Shown here piece by piece: positions 53,302 through 61,209 of a stretch of DNA of 64,000 bases; the stretch's first letter is position 1; every line of letters starts with the position of its first letter. The notes under the pieces were generated by a model that did no database searches, was not told where the DNA came from, and saw nothing but the letters and a program-made list of their open reading frames with translations. The position numbers were made by a program, and so were the translations under genes. The DNA comes from Variovorax sp. J22P240 (lineage in GTDB: Bacteria; Pseudomonadota; Gammaproteobacteria; Burkholderiales; Burkholderiaceae_C). Location of the stretch: positions 1-64,000 of the forward strand of contig NZ_JASZYR010000014.1 of the NCBI RefSeq assembly GCF_030316855.1, written 5' to 3'.

Positions 53302-54193
53302 GGCCGCACCGCAGCGCGCAACGCCCGGACTCCGCAAGAGACGCTGGCCCGCCCCGCGCATCGGCCTCGCGGTCGCGGCGCTGGTTGCCGCCGCTGCCGG
53401 GGCTGCAGCCTGGCGGAGCGAGACACCGCTGTCGGCCCTGCCGCACGGCCCCGTCCTGGATCGCGCGGTCGCGCGGGGTGTGCTGCGCGTGGGCGTCCGC
53501 AGCTATCCACGGCCCGCACCGCCGGAAGCGCCGACACCCCCCGAGCCCGACAGCTTCGATGCGACCCTGGCTGCCCGGCTGGCAGCATCACTGGGGGTAC
53601 GGCTGGAACTCGTGGGCCTGGCGTCCGAGGCACAGACAGCCGCCCTGCGCCAGGGCGAGGTCGACGTGCTCTTCGCGGGCGTCCCGGAGTCCCGTGCGCC
53701 CGAGGGTGTGGCCATCGCACCGGGCGACTACAGCCCGGGTCGCGGCATGGTCGTGGCGCTCCGCAAGGGCCGCATCCAGGACACGACGGCGCTACGGGGC
53801 GCCACGGTGTGCGCTGGCGAGGGGTCGAGCTACGCCCGCACAGTGAGCTCGCGCTACGGCGCGGTTCCGAAGCGCTATCCCTCCGGCGTGCATGCGGTCT
53901 CGGCCTTCATGGCGGGGGAATGCGCCGCACTGGTGGAAGACGCAGAAGTCCTGGAGCGCCTGCTGCAGGACGAACAATGGCGGTTCTACCGGCCGCTCGT
54001 GAGCGCACTCGATGCCGCCGACGGCGCCGGCGTGCGGCTGCCAGAGGGTGACGCCGCTTCTCGCGACTACCTCTCGGCCGCGCTCAGACGCTGGGAATCC
54101 GACGGCACGCTGGACCGGGCGCGCATCGCGCGCGGAGGCAACCTGCGCCTGGAGATCGCACAGCTGCGCGACGGGCTGGTGTGCCACTCCTGA
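53294..54193 (+). CDS. Periplasmic solute-binding protein, family 3-like, third in the operon
   Basis: The 299-residue protein has one N-terminal membrane segment (GLAVAALVAAAAGAAAW, about 24-40) and a domain starting GVLRVGVRSYPRPAPPEAPT and containing LAASLGVRLELVGLASEAQT, ALRQGEVDVLFAGVPESRAP and GATVCAGEGSSYARTVSSRY, the pattern of family 3 amino-acid-type binding proteins. It overlaps the permease stop by eight bases. Why a transport operon holds three binding proteins is unclear; this one may be membrane-anchored and have a sensory role. Confidence 0.78.
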   Translation: MIEAAPQRATPGLRKRRWPAPRIGLAVAALVAAAAGAAAWRSETPLSALPHGPVLDRAVARGVLRVGVRSYPRPAPPEAPTPPEPDSFDATLAARLAASLGVRLELVGLASEAQTAALRQGEVDVLFAGVPESRAPEGVAIAPGDYSPGRGMVVALRKGRIQDTTALRGATVCAGEGSSYARTVSSRYGAVPKRYPSGVHAVSAFMAGECAALVEDAEVLERLLQDEQWRFYRPLVSALDAADGAGVRLPEGDAASRDYLSAALRRWESDGTLDRARIARGGNLRLEIAQLRDGLVCHS

Positions 54194-54202
54194 GCGAGCA
54201 GA

Positions 54203-54865
54203 TCAGCTCTCTTCCCGGAGGCGCTCCGCCTTCTGGGCGAGCTCCGCGGCCTCGACGACCTCCCGAAGCGACAACGGTCCGGTCAGCTCGACTTCACCGG
54301 CAAGCACGCTCTCCAGCGCGTCCCGCCCTGCCTGGCCCGCCAGCCAGGCGAACGTCGACGTGATCGAACCGCCGCCGAACTTGGTGCGCAGCGCCTTCGC
54401 CGCGGCACGACTGACCTCGGCGAACGCCTCCTGGTCCGCGGCGGTCGAAGCGGCGCGGACGATGAGCGAGAAGGCAGCGAGTCTGTCAGCCTCGTTGCGC
54501 AAGCGCCTCGACCTGGCTTCGCTCCGGGCGGCGGATCCAAGGAGAGCCGATTCGAATGCATCGGTGAACAGCTGGATCTGGCGCCCTTCCGGCCCGCCGG
54601 CATCCCCTCGCGACACCACCTCGACCGGGCAGTTGCGAGCCCGGGACGCCCGCTCGCCTGCCGCATGCGCAGCGCTTGCTTGCGTCGCATGCCACACGAG
54701 GAGCGGAGTGTGCGTGGTGCCATGGACCGCCCATCGGCCCGCGACATTGAGGCAGCGTATGTAGGCGCCCGGCGCCCCATCGTGCCGATGCGCCTCTTGC
54801 GACGCCAACGGGTGATCCGCCAGGGAGAGGAGGAGGTACTGTGCGGGAGGCATCGGTGAGTTCAT
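54203..54865 (-). CDS. Hypothetical protein
   Basis: The 220-residue protein has no signal peptide. It begins QYLLLSLADHPLASQEAH and the middle region is Ala- and charged-rich with IQLFTDAFESALLGSAARSE, LSLREVVEAAELAQKAERLR at the end, mostly helical. I do not recognise the family. It is convergent with the binding-protein gene (10 bases apart) and lies downstream of the CinA-type gene on the same strand. Confidence 0.6.
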   Translation of the reverse strand: MNSPMPPAQYLLLSLADHPLASQEAHRHDGAPGAYIRCLNVAGRWAVHGTTHTPLLVWHATQASAAHAAGERASRARNCPVEVVSRGDAGGPEGRQIQLFTDAFESALLGSAARSEARSRRLRNEADRLAAFSLIVRAASTAADQEAFAEVSRAAAKALRTKFGGGSITSTFAWLAGQAGRDALESVLAGEVELTGPLSLREVVEAAELAQKAERLREES

Positions 54866-54920
54866 TCCAGGGAACTGCAGATTGTCGCTGCCGCCGCGAC
54901 CGCGTCACTCTGCGCCAGAA

Positions 54921-55439
54921 TCAGTCCACCCTGCCGCCAAGCAGCGCCTGCTCGAACAGCTGAAGAAGGTGGCGTGCGAACAGGTCCATGTTCGCCGCGC
55001 GATCACCGTTGCCGGTCTCGATGGTTCTGCTCAGCGCCGTCGCGCCGACGATGGCGATGCACACGTGACCCGGCGCGTCCCCATAGGGACTGCCCGAGGG
55101 GCCAGCCGCACCGCTTTCGCTGATGCCCCACGACGCGCGATGACTGTCGCGGATTCTGCCTGCGACCATGACGGCGTAGGGCTCGGTTTCTGCGCGCATG
55201 CCTGCGACGTCGACCGCCGTCAGACCGAGCAGCGCCTTGCCTGCTCGCCTCGAATAGACGACCGCACCCCCCAGGAAGAAACTCGACGCGCCCGGTAGGG
55301 CAAGCAGCTCGGCCGAAACCAGCCCGCCGCAAGACGATTCCACCACCGCGATCGTCTCCTTGCGCTCTTTCAATGCGGCTCCCACGCGCTGCGCGAGACT
55401 CGCGAGCGACGGGAGGCTGGAGCCTTTCGATGGGGTCAT
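54921..55439 (-). CDS. CinA-type nicotinamide-nucleotide amidase domain protein
   Basis: The 172-residue protein is a stand-alone CinA C-terminal domain (PncC-like). It has IAVVESSCGGLVSAELLALP (near the ESCTGG motif), VVYSRRAGKALLGL and GISESGAAGPSGSPYGDAPG (near the GIAGPxGG motif), ending VFCxFVxGD-like segments are reduced. Family members deamidate NMN to nicotinic acid mononucleotide in NAD recycling. SerSerCys replaces the usual SerCysThr, and the sequence is somewhat divergent, so activity is uncertain. ATG 55439 was chosen because longer frames up to 55679 have no family match. Confidence 0.78.
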   Translation of the reverse strand: MTPSKGSSLPSLASLAQRVGAALKERKETIAVVESSCGGLVSAELLALPGASSFFLGGAVVYSRRAGKALLGLTAVDVAGMRAETEPYAVMVAGRIRDSHRASWGISESGAAGPSGSPYGDAPGHVCIAIVGATALSRTIETGNGDRAANMDLFARHLLQLFEQALLGGRVD

Positions 55440-55459
55440 TTCCAGTTTCCTCGCCCGGC

Positions 55460-55750
55460 CTAGAGTTCCTTGAGCACTTCCGCGCCGGGCGCCGTCATGC
55501 TCGGCGTGAACTCCACGACATCCGCACGAGCGCAACCGCTTTTCACAAAAGGATCTTGCGCGAGAAGGGTCTCGAGTTCTTCGCGGCTGCCCGAACGGGC
55601 AAGGATCACGCCGCCCTGGCGCGGAACCTGCCGGCCGGACGCAATGAAGAGGCCGCTTTGGTAGTGCTTTTTCAACCACGCGACATGCTGAGACATGAGC
55701 GCGTCCAATTCTTCCAGCGGCCGCAAGTAGGTCAGCGTGATCACAAACAT
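55460..55750 (-). CDS. YciI-family protein
   Basis: The 96-residue protein matches the YCII fold: MFVITLTYLRPLEELDALMS, HVAWLKKHYQSGLFIASGRQ, the GGVILARSGSREELETLLAQ strand-helix and DPFVKSGCARADVVEF. The His in QHVAW and Asp in QDPF are the conserved pair that may be catalytic in this family. It lies 20 bases upstream of the CinA-type gene on the same strand. Confidence 0.87.
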   Translation of the reverse strand: MFVITLTYLRPLEELDALMSQHVAWLKKHYQSGLFIASGRQVPRQGGVILARSGSREELETLLAQDPFVKSGCARADVVEFTPSMTAPGAEVLKEL

Positions 55751-55978
55751 GTGGTCGCCCTGTTGATGCGGGATTTCATCCTATCGCAGAGCGTTTGGAA
55801 GACTGCGTCCGATCCCACGCGGTTCCTGCCCGATCCTCTGTGACTTAGTTCTCACTCCAAGTCATCAGGTACGGACGACTTGTCAAATGACATACCAAAG
55901 TATTACCACAATCCGAGAATCGACTGACCGGCGGCCTCACGATTCCTGGGCTGCCCACGCTCCAGATGCAAGACGGAC

Positions 55979-56176
55979 ATGGCGAAGAAAATCCAACTCA
56001 ACAATGCGCAGTGGAACAGGTTGCAGAGGCTGGCAAACGACGATGGCAAGAGCGCTCTCGATCAAGCGTCTGGCGTCTCACATCGCCTGCGGTCCAACGG
56101 CCTGGTGGCAGCGGACCGAAAAGGCTGCGAATACCTGACTGACCAGGGCGCGCGCCGGTTGAGTCAGGGTCGGTAG
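55979..56176 (+). CDS. Small hypothetical basic protein
   Basis: The 65-residue frame begins MAKKIQLNNAQWNRLQRLAN and continues with SHRLRSNGLVAADRKGCEYL followed by TDQGARRLSQGR. The second half resembles the end of a small winged helix (helix, then strand-turn-strand with G-x-E-Y-L-T-D-x-G), as in compact MarR- or restriction-subunit-like domains. There is only a weak upstream site. It stands between divergent neighbours, so it would have its own promoter in the 228-base gap 55751-55978. Confidence 0.55.
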   Translation: MAKKIQLNNAQWNRLQRLANDDGKSALDQASGVSHRLRSNGLVAADRKGCEYLTDQGARRLSQGR

Positions 56177-56231
56177 CGGACGGACGGCAGATCCCGTGGA
56201 GATCGCCGGGGTCAGTCAAGCCCGTGTCCCT

Positions 56232-57104
56232 TCAGGGGCGTGCCGCGCTCTGGCGCTGCCGGTCCGATTGCTTGAGCTTGAGGTACTCGGCTTCGCTGAG
56301 GTCATCCAATTGGCGTGGGTACTTTTGCGTCCCTGAGTACCAAAGCGTCAGTCGCCTCTCGAAGGCGTCCGGCGCCTCCGAGTAGGCATCCACCGCCAGG
56401 AAGTAGCGCATCGCGTTGCGCTCGATCAGGCCCAACATCCCTCCGACCAGTTCGGGCTCGCCCGAGGACTGCTGGCCCACGACCGTGAAGCCCACCTTGC
56501 CGCGTCCGAAGGTGGCCAAGTAGCTCCTGGACGCCGCGGCGGTCGCGGCACTCTGGTCGTAGGCATAGCTGAAGTGGACGAATGACTTGCCGTTCTCCAG
56601 CGGGATGCCCTCGAGTGCAATGCGATAGTTGCTGGTGCCGAACGGTCCCTTGCCGGAGTTCAACCTTGCTTCGAAATAGTCGGGGGTGGCACTGACGAGA
56701 CGACCGCGAAAGCTCAACTCGACCGCCTTGTCGACGGGGATGTCGTACTTGCGCACCACGCTCAGTGTCAGGGTCTTGTTGGCCGCGTCGAGACGGCAGG
56801 CACGATTGTTGAGGTGCAGCATCATCATCTCGCACCAATGCGCCGGCTTGTCCAAGGCGGCACTGACCTTGGCCAGCGGGCGGTCCAGCACGCCGTACAC
56901 CTCGCCTTTCAGGCTGCGTTGTGTCTCGGCGGAAGTCAGAACCATCGGCCGCCCGAGGGGGCTGGTCGCCAAGCCTGGAGCGAGCTTTTCGTAGGAGGCA
57001 CGCAAGGCCGTGGCGCCCGACTGCGCGGCGGCCGAGGGCGTCCATGCGCAGCAGGCGGCTGCAAGGACTGCCATGAGGGTGGACACAAGACTTCGACTGG
57101 ACAT
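56232..57104 (-). CDS. Exported protein of unknown function
   Basis: From ATG 57104 the product is 290 residues with a signal peptide ending PSAAAQ-SG (about residue 28). The mature domain has APGLATSPLGRPMVLTSAET, HWCEMMMLHLNNRACRLDAA (two Cys that may pair), FGTSNYRIALEGIPLENGKS and LIERNAMRYFLAVDAYSEAP. It looks like a single beta-rich (START-like?) periplasmic domain. GGAGG precedes the start. No named family comes to mind. It is 132 bases downstream of the Lrp-type regulator. Confidence 0.75.
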   Translation of the reverse strand: MSSRSLVSTLMAVLAAACCAWTPSAAAQSGATALRASYEKLAPGLATSPLGRPMVLTSAETQRSLKGEVYGVLDRPLAKVSAALDKPAHWCEMMMLHLNNRACRLDAANKTLTLSVVRKYDIPVDKAVELSFRGRLVSATPDYFEARLNSGKGPFGTSNYRIALEGIPLENGKSFVHFSYAYDQSAATAAASRSYLATFGRGKVGFTVVGQQSSGEPELVGGMLGLIERNAMRYFLAVDAYSEAPDAFERRLTLWYSGTQKYPRQLDDLSEAEYLKLKQSDRQRQSAARP

Positions 57105-57236
57105 GGCGAAAACCTCCAAATCACGGCGAGAGCCGGCCCCGCGCCACGAGTCGCGACCGTACACCCGACAGCGCGTCGCTCGAGCGCTCGCGTTGCTGCA
57201 CGGCACTGCTCCGATCCCGTTCATCGCCGAGGCGGT

Positions 57237-57728
57237 TCATGCCGGCAGTGGCAACTGCGTCGTCGACATCACCTGCTTGAGCACCATGAAGGTCCGTATC
57301 TGCCGCACACCGGGCAGGTACAGCAGCTGCTCGGCGTGCAGGCGGTTGTAGCTCTCGTTGTCGCGCGTGCGCACCAGCATGAAGTAGTCGAACTCGCCGG
57401 TGACCACGTGGCACTCCAGGCAACCCGACACTTTCTGCACGGCTTTTTCGAAACTGGCGAACGACTCGGGCGTGGAGCGGTCGAGCACCACGCCGATCAT
57501 CACCAGCGTGCCGAAATCCAACGCCGCCGGATCGAGCAGCGCCACCACCTTCTTGATCAGCCCCATCGACTTGAGTCGCTCGACCCGCCGCAGACAAGCC
57601 GGCGCGCTCAGGTTGACCTTGGCAGCAAGCGCCACGTTCGACACCGAGGCATCGCGTTGCAGCGCACGCAGGATGGCGCGATCGGTTCGATCCAGTCCAT
57701 CCTTGCCTGGCAATTTTGTTGTGCTCAT
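57237..57728 (-). CDS. acdR: Lrp/AsnC-family regulator AcdR
   Basis: The 163-residue protein has the Lrp helix-turn-helix (DRTDRAILRALQRDASVSNV, NLSAPACLRRVERLKSMGLI) and the RAM domain (GTLVMIGVVLDRSTPESFAS, VSGCLECHVVTGEFDYFMLV). It is divergent from acdS with 139 bases between starts, the standard arrangement in ACC-deaminase bacteria, where AcdR senses leucine/ACC status and activates acdS. A small inverted repeat at 57785-57804 may be its site. Confidence 0.9.
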   Translation of the reverse strand: MSTTKLPGKDGLDRTDRAILRALQRDASVSNVALAAKVNLSAPACLRRVERLKSMGLIKKVVALLDPAALDFGTLVMIGVVLDRSTPESFASFEKAVQKVSGCLECHVVTGEFDYFMLVRTRDNESYNRLHAEQLLYLPGVRQIRTFMVLKQVMSTTQLPLPA

Positions 57729-57784
57729 GGTGCCTTGGACAAAACTAATCCCGCCTTTTCAGTCAAGGCGTAATGCTTAGTGTC

Positions 57785-57804
57785 GCAAATCGCTCTGATT
57801 TTGC
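57785..57804. promoter_or_regulatory. Inverted repeat GCAAA-N10-TTTGC, candidate AcdR/Lrp box
   Basis: Five-base arms with AT-rich flanks lie in the acdR-acdS gap, 63 bases above the acdS start. Lrp-type boxes in such gaps have this size. Short arms make chance occurrence possible. Confidence 0.35.
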
Positions 57805-57867
57805 AACCCTCGAACAGGCGATTCTTCCTACGATTCACTTCATCCCTCTTGAACAAGGAATCGCGTC

Positions 57868-58884
57868 ATGAACCTGCAAAAATTCCCGCGCTACCCGCTC
57901 ACTTTCGGGCCTACGCCCATCCAGCCGTTGCGTCGGCTCAGCGCGCATCTGGGCGGCAAGGTCGAGCTCTATGCCAAGCGCGAGGACTGCAACAGTGGCC
58001 TGGCTTTCGGCGGCAACAAGACGCGCAAGCTCGAGTACCTGATTCCCGAAGCCATCGAAGGCGGCTACGACACGCTCGTGTCCATCGGCGGCATCCAGTC
58101 GAACCAGACGCGGCAGGTCGCGGCGGTGGCCGCCCACCTCGGCATGAAGTGCGTGCTGGTGCAGGAGAACTGGGTCAACTATTCCGATGCGGTGTACGAC
58201 CGCGTGGGCAACATCGAGATGTCACGCATCATGGGCGCGGACGTGCGGCTGGATGCCGCCGGCTTCGACATCGGCATCCGCAAGAGTTGGGAAGACGCGA
58301 TGGACAGCGTGCGGCGGGCCGGCGGCAAGCCGTTCCCGATTCCCGCGGGATGCTCCGAGCATCCGAAGGGCGGGCTTGGCTTCGTGGGCTTTGCGCAAGA
58401 AGTGCGACAGCAAGAGGCCGAGCTCGGCTTCAAGTTCGACTACATCGTCACCTGCTCCGTCACCGGCAGCACGCAGGCCGGCATGGTGGTGGGCTTTGCG
58501 GCCGACGGGCGCGCCGACCGCGTGATCGGTATCGACGCATCGGCCAAGCCACAACAGACCTTCGATCAGATTCTGCGCATCTCGAGGCAGACGGCCGAGT
58601 TGGTCGAACTCGGCCGCGAGATCACGGACCAGGACGTGGTGCTCGACACGCGCTTCGGCGGGCCGGAGTACGGACTGCCGAACGAAGGAACGCTCGAAGC
58701 GATTCGCCTGAGCGCCCGCATGGAGGCCATGCTCACCGACCCGGTGTACGAGGGCAAATCGATGCACGGGATGATCGAGAAGGTGAGGCTCGGCGAATTT
58801 CCCGCAGGCTCGAAGGTGCTGTACGCGCATCTCGGCGGCGTGCCGGCACTCAACGCCTACAGCTTCCTCTTTCGCAACGGGTGA
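57868..58884 (+). CDS. acdS: 1-aminocyclopropane-1-carboxylate deaminase
   Basis: The 338-residue protein, the usual length, cleaves the plant ethylene precursor ACC to 2-oxobutyrate and ammonia with PLP in the cytoplasm. The PLP Lys is in FGGNKTRKLEYLIP (Lys51), the nucleophile-side Ser in GGIQSNQTRQVAA (Ser78), and the family-specific C-terminal residues in DPVYEGKSMHG (Tyr-Glu) and PALNAYSFLF (Leu) are those that separate ACC deaminase from D-cysteine desulfhydrase. A plant-growth-promoting trait. It is convergent with modE, only two bases apart. Confidence 0.95.
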   Translation: MNLQKFPRYPLTFGPTPIQPLRRLSAHLGGKVELYAKREDCNSGLAFGGNKTRKLEYLIPEAIEGGYDTLVSIGGIQSNQTRQVAAVAAHLGMKCVLVQENWVNYSDAVYDRVGNIEMSRIMGADVRLDAAGFDIGIRKSWEDAMDSVRRAGGKPFPIPAGCSEHPKGGLGFVGFAQEVRQQEAELGFKFDYIVTCSVTGSTQAGMVVGFAADGRADRVIGIDASAKPQQTFDQILRISRQTAELVELGREITDQDVVLDTRFGGPEYGLPNEGTLEAIRLSARMEAMLTDPVYEGKSMHGMIEKVRLGEFPAGSKVLYAHLGGVPALNAYSFLFRNG

Positions 58885-58886
58885 GG

Positions 58887-59657
58887 TCAGCCGGCCAATG
58901 CGACCACGACCGCTGATTCATCGACCTCGGCAACGACCTGCTGCCGGGCACGCAGGCCGCTGCTGGCGTCCGCGAAGCCGACGAGGCGACCGCCCGCTGG
59001 CAATTCGAGCGTTACTTCGTCGCCCTGGGGGCCCCGCTGGAGCCCAGCGACCTTGCCGCCGAGCTGATTGATCTGCATCTGGGCGGCTGCTCGCGCAGAT
59101 GCCATGCGCGTGACGCGCACCGAGGTCGCCTTGCACAGCGCAATCACCCGCAGGCCGCTGCGCAGTCCGAGCAGTTCCACGCTCTCGCGCGTCAGGCGCG
59201 CGCAAAGGACCGCACCTTCGCCGATCCGAAGCTGCACGCGTGACAACGGCCCCACCGTTTCCACACCGACCACGGCAGCCGGCAACTGATTGCGCATGCT
59301 GGTTCGCAATGCGAAGGGCGTTGCACCGGCTTCGGCCGCCGCGCCGGCAGCGGCCAGCCAACGTTGCTGGATCAACGCTTTCGCCGCGTCCAACTCCCCG
59401 GCGAGTTCCAGCAACTCGGCGCCATGCGCCGACAACGTTGCGCCCCCGCCCCCCGCGCCTCCGACGGCGCGATGGACCAGTGAAACGCCAGCCAGGTTGG
59501 TGAGCGTGTCGATGGCTTGCCAAGCCGCCTTGTAGCTGACGCCAGCCTCGCGCGCTGCCTGAGAGATGCTGCCGCTTCGCTTGATACCGCGCAGGATGTC
59601 GATGCGCTTGTCGCTCAAGCCGTGGCCGAGCGCATCGGTGAATCGAGGGTTCTTCAT
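58887..59657 (-). CDS. modE: Molybdate-responsive regulator ModE
   Basis: The 256-residue protein has an N-terminal winged helix (LSDKRIDILRGIKRSGSISQ, AAREAGVSYKAAWQAIDTLT, VSLVHRAVGGAGGGGATLS) and two Mop/TOBE molybdate-binding repeats (TSMRNQLPAAVVGVETVGPL, then QMQINQLGGKVAGLQRGPQG). It senses molybdate and represses modABC. It is divergent from modA; two inverted repeats lie between them. A longer frame to 59705 would add 16 residues. Confidence 0.92.
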   Translation of the reverse strand: MKNPRFTDALGHGLSDKRIDILRGIKRSGSISQAAREAGVSYKAAWQAIDTLTNLAGVSLVHRAVGGAGGGGATLSAHGAELLELAGELDAAKALIQQRWLAAAGAAAEAGATPFALRTSMRNQLPAAVVGVETVGPLSRVQLRIGEGAVLCARLTRESVELLGLRSGLRVIALCKATSVRVTRMASARAAAQMQINQLGGKVAGLQRGPQGDEVTLELPAGGRLVGFADASSGLRARQQVVAEVDESAVVVALAG

Positions 59658-59686
59658 CGCGCGGATTGTGCAACCAATCGACCCTG

Positions 59687-59709
59687 CGCTATTCCAGCGT
59701 TGCATAGCG
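59687..59709. promoter_or_regulatory. Inverted repeat CGCTAT-N11-ATAGCG, candidate ModE operator 1
   Basis: Perfect 6-base arms lie 30 bases above the modE start. ModE operators are symmetric with CGnTATA-type half-sites, and CGCTAT fits the outer half. Confidence 0.6.
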
Positions 59710-59730
59710 CGGCCAGGTCGTTGCTATCAT

Positions 59731-59753
59731 CGCTATTCCTGGCTTGAATAGCG
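59731..59753. promoter_or_regulatory. Inverted repeat CGCTATTC-N7-GAATAGCG, candidate ModE operator 2
   Basis: Perfect 8-base arms, 18 bases above the modA start and 44 bases (about four helical turns) from operator 1, with the same CGCTAT half-site and overall length of 23. This position would block modABC transcription when ModE-molybdate is bound. Confidence 0.65.
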
Positions 59754-59770
59754 CAAACAAGAAACGAACG

Positions 59771-60526
59771 ATGACCCTCTCGACCCGGCTTCGCGGCGCG
59801 GTGCTGGCGGCCACGCTGGTCTTCACCGGCGCAGCCGTCCAGGCACAGGAATTGGTCGTATCGGCCGCCGCCAGCCTGACCAATGCCTTCCAGGCCGTCG
59901 GCCGGGCCTTCGAGCAGTCCAAGCCAGGCGCCAAGGTGACCTTCAACTTCGCCGCTTCGGGCCCGTTGCTGGCCCAGATCCAGCAGGGCGCGCCGGTCGA
60001 CGTCCTTGCCTCGGCCGACCAGGAGACGATGAACAAGGCGGCGGCCCTCGTCGCGGCGCCGACGCGCGCCGACTTCGCCGCCAACACCCTGGTGCTGATC
60101 CTGCCGTCGGCTTCCTCCCAGGCACCCAAAGCGCTGGGCGACCTGGCGAATGCGTCCTTCCAGCGGATATCGACCGGCACGCCGGTCACCGTCCCGGTCG
60201 GCCGCTACACGATGGAGGCGGTCGAAAGGGCCGGCCTCACGGCCGCATTGCAGCCCAAGTGGATCTTCGGCGAAAGCGTGCGCCAGGTCCTGAACTACGT
60301 GGCGCGTGGCGAGGTCGATGCCGGCTTCGTCTACCGTACCGACGCCCTGATCGAGCGCGACAAGACGCGCATCGCGTTCACGGTGCCCACCACCACGCCC
60401 GTGACCTATCCGATCGCGCAGGTTGCGGCGAGCAGGCATCCCGCGCTGGCCAACGAGTTCATCGCCTTCGTGCGCGGCGCGTCCGGCCAGGAGATCCTGC
60501 AGCGCTTCGGCTTCTCCAAGCCCTAA
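59771..60526 (+). CDS. modA: Molybdate ABC transporter binding protein ModA
   Basis: From ATG 59771 the product is 251 residues with a signal peptide ending AAVQA-QE. The mature protein has LVVSAAASLTNAFQAVGRAF, FNFAASGPLLAQIQQGAPVD and DVLASADQETM, the standard ModA oxyanion pocket, and ends ANEFIAFVRGASGQEILQRF. It binds molybdate or tungstate in the periplasm. A TTG at 59744 would extend the frame across operator 2, which is unlikely. Confidence 0.93.
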   Translation: MTLSTRLRGAVLAATLVFTGAAVQAQELVVSAAASLTNAFQAVGRAFEQSKPGAKVTFNFAASGPLLAQIQQGAPVDVLASADQETMNKAAALVAAPTRADFAANTLVLILPSASSQAPKALGDLANASFQRISTGTPVTVPVGRYTMEAVERAGLTAALQPKWIFGESVRQVLNYVARGEVDAGFVYRTDALIERDKTRIAFTVPTTTPVTYPIAQVAASRHPALANEFIAFVRGASGQEILQRFGFSKP

Positions 60527-60542
60527 CGCGTCCCTTTGCTGC

Positions 60543-61208
60543 GTGAGTGTCCTGGTGCTGATTCCTCTCTGGCTCACGCTCAAGGTCGCTCTGCTGGCCA
60601 CGTTGATCGCGGGCCTGGCCGGGATTGGCCTTGCCTGGTGGCTTTCGCGCAGCCAGTTTCCCGGAAAGGGCCTCCTCGACTCGATCCTGGTGCTGCCCAT
60701 GGTGCTGCCGCCCACCGTGATCGGCTACTACCTGATCGTGCTCATCGGGCGCAACGGCGTGCTGGGCCGCTATCTGAACGACTGGCTGGGCATCAACCTC
60801 ATGTTCACCTGGCAAGGCGCCGTCATCGCGGCGTCGGTCGTCTCCTTGCCGCTGGTCTACAAGGGTGCACGCGCGGCGTTCGAAGAGGTCGATGCGCGCT
60901 TCGCCAACGCGGCGCGCACCCTGGGTGCCGGCGAGTTCGAGGTGTTCCTCCGCATCGCGCTGCCCTTGGCCATTCGCGGCATCACCGCCGGGCTGATGCT
61001 GTCCTTCGCTCGCGCCATGGGGGAGTTCGGCGCCACGCTGATGATCGCCGGCAACTTGCCCGGCAGGACACAGACCCTCTCGATTGCCGTGTACGAGGCG
61101 GTGCAGGCCGGCGACGACACGCGGGCCCTGTGGCTCACGCTGATCATTTCGCTCGTCTGCATGGTCGTGCTCGTGGTGTCCGGCAGGTTGCTCCAGGCGA
61201 AGCACTGA
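60543..61208 (+). CDS. modB: Molybdate ABC transporter permease ModB
   Basis: The 221-residue protein has about five membrane helices (LTLKVALLATLIAGLAGIGL, LLDSILVLPMVLPPTVIGYY, a third near WQGAVIAASVVSLPLV) and the EAA loop ARTLGAGEFEVFLRIALPLA; the end is LTLIISLVCMVVLVVSGRLL. It forms the channel with ModC. The GTG at 60543, 16 bases after modA, gives the usual ModB start; no strong ribosome-binding site precedes it, so coupling to modA is likely. Confidence 0.92.
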   Translation: MSVLVLIPLWLTLKVALLATLIAGLAGIGLAWWLSRSQFPGKGLLDSILVLPMVLPPTVIGYYLIVLIGRNGVLGRYLNDWLGINLMFTWQGAVIAASVVSLPLVYKGARAAFEEVDARFANAARTLGAGEFEVFLRIALPLAIRGITAGLMLSFARAMGEFGATLMIAGNLPGRTQTLSIAVYEAVQAGDDTRALWLTLIISLVCMVVLVVSGRLLQAKH

Positions 61209-61209
61209 A

